From assembly GCA_027348355.1 (NCBI GenBank), contig DAIEPN010000195.1:1-5660 (forward strand): DNA of 5,660 nucleotides. The letters run 5' to 3'. Origin of the DNA: Chlamydiota bacterium (GTDB taxonomy: Bacteria > Chlamydiota > Chlamydiia > Chlamydiales > Rhabdochlamydiaceae). This document shows positions 1 through 5,660 of the stretch, in pieces. The notes under the pieces are model-generated. The model saw nothing but the letters and a program-made list of their open reading frames with translations, did not search any database and was not told where the DNA came from. Position 1 is the stretch's first letter; every line of letters starts with the position of its first letter. The position numbers and the translations under genes were made by a program.

Positions 1-671
1 GTGGGCAGCTTACAGAACAGGTAAGACAAAGACCTTATTGCGTAGTTCTTTTTGATGAAGTAGAAAAAGCACACCCCGATGTGATGAACCTTCTTCTTCA
101 AATTCTCGAAGAAGGACGTTTAACAGACTCTTTCGGAAGAAAAATTGACTTCCGCAATACTATCATCATCATGACATCTAACTTAGGAGCTGATTTAATC
201 CGCAAAACTACCGAAGTTGGATTTGGTGCTACAGAAGGAATGCCCGACTATGCAGCAATGCAGACGAAGATCAATGAAGCCGTCAAAAAAGGCTTTAAAC
301 CGGAATTCATCAACCGTATGGACGGGGTCGTCATTTTCCGTCCTCTGGATAAAGCTCATCTCTTAGAGGTCATCGAACTCGAGGTCAAAAAGGTAATGTC
401 AAGACTAGAGCGTAAAAACATTTTCCTAAAACTTGATCAGAAAGCCAAAGATCTTCTTGTCTTCAAAGGATTCCAACCGGAGATGGGAGCTCGCCCAATG
501 CGAAGAGTCATTGAGCAATATCTTGAAGATCCATTAGCAGAAAAACTGCTGCTCAATCCAGGAAAAGGTGGCTCTTGGCTTGTGACCGCAGAAAATGACA
601 AGATTGTTTTTATCGATCAAGGCTCCGCGCCCCACGATGCGAAAGACAACCTAGTCACTATGTCCCCATAA
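1..671 (+). CDS. clpC: ATP-dependent Clp protease ATPase subunit ClpC, C-terminal part (5' end outside window)
   Basis: This is the end of a class I Clp/Hsp100 AAA+ unfoldase, which feeds substrates to ClpP in the cytoplasm. The frame is open from the window edge (first full codon at 3), so the GTG at 81 is internal and not a start. About 222 residues are visible, from the second AAA+ module. Visible motifs are Walker B VVLFDE (bases 42-59), sensor 1 TSN (174-182), the arginine finger in FINRMD (Arg codon 315-317) and sensor 2 GARPMRR (Arg codon 492-494), followed by the small helical D2 domain. The tripeptide VGF (216-224) sits where ClpA/ClpC/ClpX carry their ClpP-binding loop. This separates the protein from ClpB, which lacks that loop. 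Walker A, the N domain and the middle domain lie upstream of the window. No damage is seen in the visible part. A hairpin 25 bases after the stop probably ends the transcript. Confidence 0.95.
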   Translation, partial: GQLTEQVRQRPYCVVLFDEVEKAHPDVMNLLLQILEEGRLTDSFGRKIDFRNTIIIMTSNLGADLIRKTTEVGFGATEGMPDYAAMQTKINEAVKKGFKPEFINRMDGVVIFRPLDKAHLLEVIELEVKKVMSRLERKNIFLKLDQKAKDLLVFKGFQPEMGARPMRRVIEQYLEDPLAEKLLLNPGKGGSWLVTAENDKIVFIDQGSAPHDAKDNLVTMSP

Positions 672-696
672 GAACTTTTTAGGGTCCTTCTTTAGA

Positions 697-720
697 AAAA
701 TAAGATGCAAATCTTATTTT
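697..720 (+). terminator. Probable clpC terminator hairpin
   Basis: There is a perfect 10-bp inverted repeat, AAAATAAGAT and ATCTTATTTT, around a GCAA loop of the stable GNRA class, 25 bases after the clpC stop. The 3' arm itself ends in TTATTTT, so the U-rich stretch is partly inside the stem and is followed by G rather than more T. The stem is AT-rich and therefore weak for a classical intrinsic terminator. The perfect symmetry and position still make termination the most likely role. Confidence 0.6.
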
Positions 721-729
721 GTCTCTGGC

Positions 730-742
730 AGGGTCCTACCCT
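730..742 (+). repeat. Small GC-richer hairpin, second copy of AGGGTCCT
   Basis: AGGGT (730-734) and ACCCT (738-742) form a 5-bp stem with a 3-base loop. The left arm with its loop, AGGGTCCT (730-737), repeats 681-688 exactly. The right arm could therefore pair with 681-685 instead, enclosing the hairpin at 697-720. The repeat and pairings are read directly. Any regulatory role is inference. Confidence 0.35.
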
Positions 743-792
743 TACTAAAATTTCTTTTACGCTATTCTCTAAATATAAAAGAAAATCTTCAT

Positions 793-821
793 TTCATTAT
801 TATATTCCACATCTGTATACT
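793..821 (+). promoter_or_regulatory. Weak sigma-70/sigma-66-like promoter candidate for the membrane-protein gene and mnmA
   Basis: TATACT (816-821) matches a -10 box at five of six positions. It is preceded at a 17-base spacing by TTCATT (793-798), a poor -35 box. It lies 38 bases before the ATG at 860 and after the presumed clpC terminator, which is the right place for a new start. AT-rich spacers produce such matches by chance, so confidence is low. Confidence 0.25.
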
Positions 822-840
822 GTTTATTCGCAAAAAACAG
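820..840. promoter_or_regulatory. Imperfect 21-bp palindrome just upstream of the membrane-protein gene
   Basis: The arms CTGTTTATT (820-828) and AAAAAACAG (832-840) pair at eight of nine positions (A-A mismatch 826/834) around CGC. The palindrome begins in the last bases of the candidate -10 box and ends 19 bases before the ATG. It could be an operator or a 5'-UTR hairpin. It does not resemble the CIRCE element bound by HrcA. The symmetry is seen; the function is inferred. Confidence 0.3.
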
Positions 841-859
841 CATTATACATGGAAATAAT

Positions 860-1480
860 ATGGATTATAAAAATTATTCATTTTCTCAAAAGGAAAAGAA
901 AATTCGAAAAAGATGGCTAAATCTCACCATTTTTACTCATATATTTATTCCTTATATATTCTTACTCTTAGGAATATTAGCTTCCTCCATATATAAGAGC
1001 CTTTCCTTAGTCATCGGAATACCAGTTTTTGCTATTTTGATTTTTCTCTCTTTTTACATCCTCTATCATTGTGCTTATCAAAAATTAGGAACACGCTACC
1101 TAACATTTTGTATTATTTTAGGGTCTCTCAATGAAATACGTAACCTAGGGAAAACCATAGTTTCTTCCGATTTGCTAACACTACCCACATCTAAATACCT
1201 ATTCTTACTTGAAGTAATCTCTTTTGCTATATCAGTCTATTGGTATGTGCTAAGCTTTCAACTCAGAAAAATGAATAAAAAGATCCGTCTTCGAGAAAGA
1301 CGTTCCATTGAATCCTCAGAAGAATATAAAAATATTATATCAACGATCCAAACAGCTTCTTCTACAGAAGATCTGAACAGAATTATTAGTGAGCTATTTG
1401 AAAAATGGCCAAACTATAAGCCTATGATTTCAGAAGAGTATGAAGAAAAAAAAGAAGCTCTTGAGAGCCAACTTAGCTAA
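860..1480 (+). CDS. Hypothetical multi-spanning membrane protein (206 aa)
   Basis: I do not recognise this family. The protein starts with a short basic cytoplasmic-type segment (residues 1-20, many Lys/Arg). Two long hydrophobic stretches follow at about 22-45 and 48-73, separated by only a few residues, so they form a tight hairpin. There is a shorter one at about 80-90 and a clear one at 113-133. The last 70 residues are highly charged (RKMNKKIRLRERR, then Glu-rich helix) and probably cytoplasmic. The positive-inside rule suits both ends facing the cytoplasm with four spans. No enzyme motif is visible. The start is ATG 860, with a weak GGAA 5-8 bases upstream. It ends 11 bases before mnmA and is probably co-transcribed with it. 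It is AT-richer than clpC and mnmA and seems to interrupt the usual chlamydial clpC-mnmA pair. An inclusion-membrane (Inc-like) protein is possible because of the paired hydrophobic lobes, but unproven. Confidence 0.75.
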   Translation: MDYKNYSFSQKEKKIRKRWLNLTIFTHIFIPYIFLLLGILASSIYKSLSLVIGIPVFAILIFLSFYILYHCAYQKLGTRYLTFCIILGSLNEIRNLGKTIVSSDLLTLPTSKYLFLLEVISFAISVYWYVLSFQLRKMNKKIRLRERRSIESSEEYKNIISTIQTASSTEDLNRIISELFEKWPNYKPMISEEYEEKKEALESQLS

Positions 1481-1491
1481 CTCCTTATTTT

Positions 1492-2562
1492 ATGAATAAA
1501 GCAAAAACTGTTGTCGTTGGCATGTCAGGAGGAGTGGACTCTTCTGTTGCAGCTTTTCTTCTCAAGAAACAAGGCTATCACGTGATCGGCATGTTCATGA
1601 AAAACTGGGAAGAAAAAGATGCACAAGGAATCTGTCAAGCTTCTAAAGAATTTGAAGATGTTGTCAAAGTATGTGAAAAACTTCAAATCCCCTACTACTC
1701 TGTCAATTTCGCTAAAGAGTATTGGGACAATGTCTTCACAAGTTTCTTAAACGAATTGAAACTAGGCCATACGCCCAATCCTGACGTTTTGTGCAACCGT
1801 GAAATCAAATTCAAAGCTCTTTTAGAAAAAGCTCTCTCTCTCGGAGCTGATTATCTAGCAACAGGTCATTACTGTAGAACAAAACAAATAGACGGTAAAT
1901 ATCATCTTCTACGAGGACTTGATTCTGATAAAGATCAAAGCTATTTTCTCTATACCTTGCAAGAAGCTGTTTTACGAAGAGCTCTGTTCCCAATAGGAGA
2001 TCTTACTAAATCCGAGGTGAGAAGAATTGCTAAAGAAGAAGGACTCTCCACTTTTGATAAAAAGGATAGCACCGGCATTTGTTTTATTGGTGAGCGCAAT
2101 TTCAAACAATTTATCAGCGGCTACATCCCTTATGAGCCTGGTAACTTTGAAACACTTCGAGGAAAGATCATCGGCAAACATGATGGGATTGCCTATTACA
2201 CAATTGGACAGCGCAGAGGATTAAACATTGGAGGACCGGGAGATGCTTGGTTTGTTGTAGGAAAAGATACAAATAGAAACGTTGTTTTTGTAGAACAGGG
2301 AAAAGACCATCCAAGCCTTTATGCTTCAAATTTAACAGCCACAGAATGTAGCTGGGTCAATATACCAATATCTCTTCCTTTCTCTTGTAGCGCAAAAATA
2401 CGCTATAGACAACAAGATACTGAGTGCGTTCTCACAAGCTTAAATGAAGATAAAATCCTTGTATCTTTTCAAAACCCGCAAAGGGCCATTACACCAAGAC
2501 AATCCGTTGTCTTTTATGACAAGGAAGTTTGTCTTGGCGGAGCAATTATTTCTGCATCCTGA
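1492..2562 (+). CDS. mnmA: tRNA-specific 2-thiouridylase MnmA (TrmU)
   Basis: MnmA uses ATP to adenylate C2 of wobble uridine 34 in tRNA-Lys, tRNA-Glu and tRNA-Gln. It then transfers sulfur to give s2U, part of the mnm5s2U modification that supports decoding of A/G-ending codons. At 356 residues it is full length for the family. Visible features are the PP-loop SGGVDSS (residues 12-18), the PNPDVLCNREIKF block with catalytic Cys101, DKDQSYFLY (147-154 region), STGICFIGERNF with the second catalytic Cys197, GQRRGL (239-244) and the C-terminal beta-barrel ending in TPRQSVVFYDKEVCLGGAII. The family usually has TPGQ in that last block; Arg replaces Gly here. The ATG at 1492 gives the canonical N-terminus. 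It has no Shine-Dalgarno sequence (CTCCTTATTTT precedes it), so translation may depend on ribosomes finishing the gene 11 bases upstream. Gene order matches chlamydial clpC-mnmA apart from the inserted gene. Confidence 0.96.
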   Translation: MNKAKTVVVGMSGGVDSSVAAFLLKKQGYHVIGMFMKNWEEKDAQGICQASKEFEDVVKVCEKLQIPYYSVNFAKEYWDNVFTSFLNELKLGHTPNPDVLCNREIKFKALLEKALSLGADYLATGHYCRTKQIDGKYHLLRGLDSDKDQSYFLYTLQEAVLRRALFPIGDLTKSEVRRIAKEEGLSTFDKKDSTGICFIGERNFKQFISGYIPYEPGNFETLRGKIIGKHDGIAYYTIGQRRGLNIGGPGDAWFVVGKDTNRNVVFVEQGKDHPSLYASNLTATECSWVNIPISLPFSCSAKIRYRQQDTECVLTSLNEDKILVSFQNPQRAITPRQSVVFYDKEVCLGGAIISAS

Positions 2563-2582
2563 TTAAGATAATATCCATTGAT

Positions 2583-2603
2583 CAGAAGAAAAATAATCTT
2601 CTG
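2583..2603. terminator. Hairpin between convergent mnmA and tpsB
   Basis: CAGAAGA and TCTTCTG form a perfect 7-bp stem around a 7-base A/T loop, 20 bases after the mnmA stop and 39 bases after the tpsB stop on the other strand. No T-run follows directly on either side; a run of T lies at about 2635-2644. Its placement in an 80-base convergent spacer suggests a shared bidirectional terminator, though a weak one. Confidence 0.45.
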
Positions 2604-2642
2604 GAATTGGGTAAAAACAAATCGGGCTTGCTCTCTCTTTTT

Positions 2643-4541
2643 TTAATAACTTGCGATCACAGAAAAATGAAGGCGTCCATTTTTATTTCCTTCATAGTGG
2701 TCTCTGTGCAGCTTAAATCCGTAGTCAAGCCTTACCGTTAGATATGGGTCAATATAATAGCGGAGGCCTGGGCCAACACCCATAAGCCACTGATGCGTAC
2801 TGATATCTCCTTTTCTCGCATAATCTTTTCCAAGACCGTAATCGAAAAACGCGAGAAACTGGAGACCATCTTTAATTTTATGTGTCCCAATCATCTGCAA
2901 GAGACCTATCATTGGAGAGCGAACTTCAACACTTGTCAAAATCGCATTGTCAGTATTGACTTGTCTCTCTTCATAACCACGTACCGTGTTGTATCCACCA
3001 AGTCCAAACTGCTCACTAGGGAGTAAGTTTGTCGTTGCAATCTGACCTCTAAATAATCCAGAAACAGAAAAATTCATAGGAAGATATTGGATGTAGACGA
3101 CCGATCCCCTAAAATAAGCGTAGGTCGGCTTCGCTCCAGGACGCGTATCGTCATACACTTTTTTGCTCTGATCTGCTACCCACCCACCTGGTGAATAGTA
3201 CACTTCTGCATCAAAAGATGTTTTTGACCGAGAAAGTTCTAAACCGCCATTATATCCAAAAGCAAATTGCGTTAAGTTGGTATATGGATGAAATGGGATA
3301 AAAACTTGTTCCTCAAACTCTAAATTCGTATTCGTTCTTTTGAAATCACCACCCCAGATAAACTCATGCAAATACTTCCCGATTGGATTTAGAGCAATAT
3401 TATAACGCATGCTAGCCTCATACGAATTGCCATGAGTTCGTTTTGCAGGATGAGGAAGATCGGCATGAATATTTGAATATCCTCCATAAAAGGTCAATGT
3501 ATGCTGCCAAGGTAGCGGAATACTATAATTAGCTGTATGCGCCTGGAATTTATAAAAGTCTGTTGATGCTGTGTATTGATAGGAAAGTTGTTGATCAAGG
3601 CCAAAAGCATCGCCCCAGTTGAATCCGGCAAATACTCTATTTTTTCCTGTTCTTTCTAGACCCGTATTGTCAACTCCTGTATATACCCTCAGCGGAAAAC
3701 GGTCCTTTGTTATTAATTCAATGTCAGTTGTCCCCTGTTTTTCTCCGGGTGTATAGACTGCATCCGTCCGTCTAAACGGATTACGGTTCATGAAATCTAA
3801 ATTCTTTACCAGTTTATCCTCATTAATGGGCTTTCCTGGCTTAAGTTTCATAAAATTTTTCAGACGCGCATCGGAAAACCACTTATTTCCTTTTGATTCT
3901 ACTTTTCCAAGAACCCCTTCTGTAATTAAGAATTGGACTACACCTTCTGTCACGTCTTGCTCAGGGACTTGTATCGCTACCATCGGTCTTCCATAACTCT
4001 TATAGTAGGAAATGATTGTTTTTTTGATTGCGGTAATATCAAAAAGCGTTAAAGGCTTGCCTAAGAACGGCTCTAATTTTGCTGCAAGTTTCTTCTCGGA
4101 TCCAGGTGGATCAACTTCATAAACATATACGCCTTCTAAATGTTTATATTCCCTTTGATGGAGAGCAGATTCTTTTCCAACAAGAACAATGGCAAGCGTA
4201 TTCTCTAGAACAACTTTGTTCTCTTGTTTTAAAAAAGCGGGTTTTGGTGAAGAAAAAGAATCTTCTTCACCCCTTACTGCTACTTCTTTAGAAGAGGGCT
4301 CTTCAAATGCAATTTCCCCTTCTTCAAAATAGTCTTCTTCATTATCATAATCTGGGTCATATCTATCATATACATCATCCATATTCGTAGAGGCGATGTT
4401 TGCGGGCTGATCAGCTTTATTCCAACTTTCCTTTATTTTATCATGCGTCCAAGTAAGAGAACTTTGGGCATGTAAAGAATTCCCCATACAAAAAATAGTA
4501 CTTAGAACTGCTAAGCAATTGATCTTGATCACTGTATTCAT
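2643..4541 (-). CDS. Two-partner secretion outer-membrane transporter, TpsB (ShlB/FhaC/HecB family)
   Basis: This Omp85-superfamily pore exports a partner TpsA protein across the outer membrane. A signal peptide is visible (residues 1-25, cleavage after SLHA). Next is a helical stretch at about 31-45, possibly the FhaC-type plug helix, then an acidic Tyr-rich linker (54-93). POTRA 1 spans about 114-208 and ends with VPEQDVTEG and ITEG, hallmarks of the ShlB-type POTRA. POTRA 2 spans about 209-281, with MNRNPFRR and a TPGEKQGTTD segment. The barrel covers 282-632 and begins with VDNTG. It holds VRGY (520-523) of loop 6 and the partner strand motif FFDYG (565-569), and ends in an aromatic residue (IASY), as expected for a Bam-inserted barrel. 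At 632 residues it is somewhat longer than usual (about 550-590) because of the N-terminal linker. The ATG overlaps the upstream tpsA stop as ATGA and has GAGGA (complement of 4545-4549) just upstream. No symbol is assigned because substrate specificity is unknown. Confidence 0.93.
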   Translation of the reverse strand: MNTVIKINCLAVLSTIFCMGNSLHAQSSLTWTHDKIKESWNKADQPANIASTNMDDVYDRYDPDYDNEEDYFEEGEIAFEEPSSKEVAVRGEEDSFSSPKPAFLKQENKVVLENTLAIVLVGKESALHQREYKHLEGVYVYEVDPPGSEKKLAAKLEPFLGKPLTLFDITAIKKTIISYYKSYGRPMVAIQVPEQDVTEGVVQFLITEGVLGKVESKGNKWFSDARLKNFMKLKPGKPINEDKLVKNLDFMNRNPFRRTDAVYTPGEKQGTTDIELITKDRFPLRVYTGVDNTGLERTGKNRVFAGFNWGDAFGLDQQLSYQYTASTDFYKFQAHTANYSIPLPWQHTLTFYGGYSNIHADLPHPAKRTHGNSYEASMRYNIALNPIGKYLHEFIWGGDFKRTNTNLEFEEQVFIPFHPYTNLTQFAFGYNGGLELSRSKTSFDAEVYYSPGGWVADQSKKVYDDTRPGAKPTYAYFRGSVVYIQYLPMNFSVSGLFRGQIATTNLLPSEQFGLGGYNTVRGYEERQVNTDNAILTSVEVRSPMIGLLQMIGTHKIKDGLQFLAFFDYGLGKDYARKGDISTHQWLMGVGPGLRYYIDPYLTVRLDYGFKLHRDHYEGNKNGRLHFSVIASY

Positions 4542-5660
4542 TGTTCCTCAGCTATTGCATCTATGGTTATCGGAATGTGTTGATTAAAATACACCTGTCT
4601 TCTAATCATATATTCATCATTTTTCTTTGTATTATTTTCATTTCTTATTGTAAATAAGATTGAATAAAACCTAAGCCAATCTAATTCTTCTACATCATTA
4701 AAATAAAATAGCTGACTATTTGATAGAGCTGTTTGATAGACCAGAAACTGCACTTCATCCATCTTCAGATAGCGAGAAAAACTCTCACAATAATAGGTGG
4801 AGGGCTCAGAGTTGGATACATAGTCTTTTGTCAGGATCGGATTTCTCTCATCAAAGATCGCCCAAGAATTGTTCGATGTTGACTTCTTCTCGGGTTTCTC
4901 TTTTTGCTGAGTTACAGGCTCTAATGTCTTTTCCTCTACTAATATAGGTCTCTCAAATCCTTTTGGTCTGGTAAATTGCTTTGCTTCAGAGTAAAGCTCA
5001 TGAGAGGAGGATTTACCATCGACTGTGGATGCAACAACCGTACTTTTCCCCCTTTCTGAAGTAAGCCCCTTAGGCTGTAGCAAATTAATTTCATTACTTA
5101 AATCAGGAGCGGTGATTTTTAGATTTCCATTTCTTCCTTCCTTACTGCCCGCAAGAATTTGCGCATCGCTTCCAAAATATTCTCCGGCTTTTACAACAAG
5201 TCCTTGATCTAAACTAATTGCAATATCACCACTCTCTGTTTGAATAGATATTGCACTCCTCGTAGTGTCTAAGAGAGTATTATCAAGATGTAAAATACGC
5301 GCATTCATGGAAATGGAGTTATTTCCCACTTCGCCAAATGTTTGAATCGAAGCTACCGCGTCGGGAGAGCTTCCTCCTACTAAAACTACATCTTCGATTG
5401 CAGAAAGAGAAATCGTCCCTGTAGAGTTTCTATACTCTTGGTTTCCTACCTGCAACATAGCGGGTGAATTTCCTTCTCCACCTTGTAACGTGAAGTTCTT
5501 TCCAATTAATTTCAGAGAACCTTGGCAATCAGAATCGACACTGGCCCCAATATAGGCTTTTGCAGATCCCGTACTTGAAAAAGATAATCCCCCTTTAAGA
5601 GAATAATCTTCCTTAGCAAGGATATTCACATTTCCGTTTTGCTTTGTAGCTATATATGCG
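4538..5660 (-). CDS. TpsA-like filamentous exoprotein, C-terminal part (5' end outside window)
   Basis: This is the probable substrate of the adjacent TpsB. The frame is open to the window edge, so the GTG at 5629 is internal and the signal peptide and TPS domain lie beyond 5660. About 373 residues are visible. The first 190 form repeating units of 30-38 residues of the type G-x-hydrophobic-x-hydrophobic-x-A...L-x-GG...A-x-hydrophobic, as in the parallel beta-helix of filamentous haemagglutinins. A polar Lys/Pro/Glu-rich linker follows (bases about 4970-4865). The last 108 residues (about 4864-4541) are non-repetitive, aromatic-rich and predicted by eye to be helical (LKMDEVQFLVYQTAL, ELDWLRFYSILFTIR). 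I do not recognise this last module. The stop overlaps the tpsB start by 4 bases, so the two are translationally coupled in the order tpsA-tpsB. The name rests on the repeat style plus the TpsB neighbour. A polymorphic-toxin role is possible but no immunity gene follows. Confidence 0.8.
   Translation of the reverse strand, partial: AYIATKQNGNVNILAKEDYSLKGGLSFSSTGSAKAYIGASVDSDCQGSLKLIGKNFTLQGGEGNSPAMLQVGNQEYRNSTGTISLSAIEDVVLVGGSSPDAVASIQTFGEVGNNSISMNARILHLDNTLLDTTRSAISIQTESGDIAISLDQGLVVKAGEYFGSDAQILAGSKEGRNGNLKITAPDLSNEINLLQPKGLTSERGKSTVVASTVDGKSSSHELYSEAKQFTRPKGFERPILVEEKTLEPVTQQKEKPEKKSTSNNSWAIFDERNPILTKDYVSNSEPSTYYCESFSRYLKMDEVQFLVYQTALSNSQLFYFNDVEELDWLRFYSILFTIRNENNTKKNDEYMIRRQVYFNQHIPITIDAIAEEQ
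4545..4549 (-). promoter_or_regulatory. Shine-Dalgarno GAGGA for tpsB inside the tpsA 3' end
   Basis: GAGGA on the minus strand lies 3 bases before the tpsB ATG and inside the last codons of tpsA (Glu-Glu-Gln-stop). With the ATGA overlap it decides the tpsB start and implies re-initiation by ribosomes that have just finished tpsA. The spacing is slightly shorter than ideal. Confidence 0.7.
5080..5635 (-). repeat. Protein-level beta-helix repeats in TpsA (about six units)
   Basis: On the minus strand, successive units begin near 5635 (GNVNILAKEDYSLKGG), 5521 (GSLKLIGKNFTLQGG), 5419 (GTISLSAIEDVVLVGG), 5320 (NSISMNARILHLDNT), 5230 (GDIAISLDQGLVVKAG) and 5128 (GNLKITAPDL), a spacing of 30-38 residues. 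The pattern keeps alternating hydrophobics, a mid-unit GG or AG and a later A-x-hydrophobic strand. It has diverged at DNA level, so this is an old structural repeat rather than a recent duplication. It decays at the end, where the linker begins. Confidence 0.65.

Noticed and set aside
705..920. 71-residue plus-strand frame MQILFCLWQGP...
   Set aside because: It starts inside the probable terminator hairpin, has no Shine-Dalgarno and overlaps the 206-residue gene out of frame by 61 bases.
1811..2224. Open frames on both strands inside mnmA
   Set aside because: mnmA is intact with all motifs; these are shadow frames with no recognisable content.
2529..2741. 70-residue plus-strand frame across the mnmA/tpsB junction
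   Set aside because: It overlaps the mnmA end and the C-terminal barrel strands of TpsB, which are clearly coding on the other strand.
2793..5207. Several 68-77 residue plus-strand frames opposite tpsB and tpsA
   Set aside because: They are antisense shadows of long minus-strand genes with clear domain motifs; none has a plausible start signal.
4538..5660. CdiA-type contact-dependent inhibition system
   Set aside because: No immunity gene can fit between tpsA and tpsB (4-base overlap), and no toxin motif is seen in the C-terminal module. Gene order tpsA-tpsB also differs from the usual cdiB-cdiA-cdiI.
1..5660. CRISPR arrays, tRNA or rRNA genes, insertion sequences, attachment sites
   Set aside because: No regularly spaced direct repeats, no cloverleaf or rRNA-like stretch, and no transposase or terminal inverted repeats were found on reading either strand.

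Overview
The window looks like a piece of a chlamydial chromosome, most likely from an environmental family (Simkania-, Rhabdochlamydia- or Parachlamydia-like) rather than from Chlamydia itself. The base composition is AT-rich. A clpC gene is followed on the same strand by mnmA, which matches the clpC-mnmA neighbourhood I recall from Chlamydia trachomatis (CT286-CT287). Here an unrecognised membrane-protein gene sits between them, and a two-partner secretion (TPS) locus lies next door. As far as I know, Chlamydiaceae lack TPS systems. The lineage call is inference from gene order and protein character, not from a database match.

Layout. Bases 1-671 (+) hold the 3' end of clpC, cut by the window edge. 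Bases 672-859 are a structured spacer with a perfect 10-bp hairpin (probable clpC terminator), a second small hairpin competing for the same bases, a weak promoter candidate and an imperfect palindrome. Bases 860-1480 (+) encode a 206-residue multi-spanning membrane protein of unknown function. After an 11-base gap, 1492-2562 (+) encodes the complete tRNA 2-thiouridylase MnmA. An 80-base convergent spacer (2563-2642) with a hairpin separates this from the minus-strand block. Reading leftward on the minus strand, a TpsA-like filamentous exoprotein (3' end only, continuing beyond 5660) overlaps by 4 bases (ATGA) a complete TpsB outer-membrane transporter (4541-2643).

How the genes work together. 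ClpC (regulated proteolysis) and MnmA (tRNA wobble-uridine thiolation) are housekeeping functions. The minus-strand pair is one functional unit: TpsB has a signal peptide, two POTRA domains and a 16-strand-type barrel with VRGY and FxDxG motifs, and should export the TpsA protein across the outer membrane. The visible TpsA part has about six beta-helix-like repeats, a Lys/Pro/Glu-rich linker and a non-repetitive C-terminal module that I do not recognise. The TpsA-TpsB overlap leaves no room for an immunity gene, so a large adhesin or surface protein is a better reading than a contact-dependent inhibition toxin.
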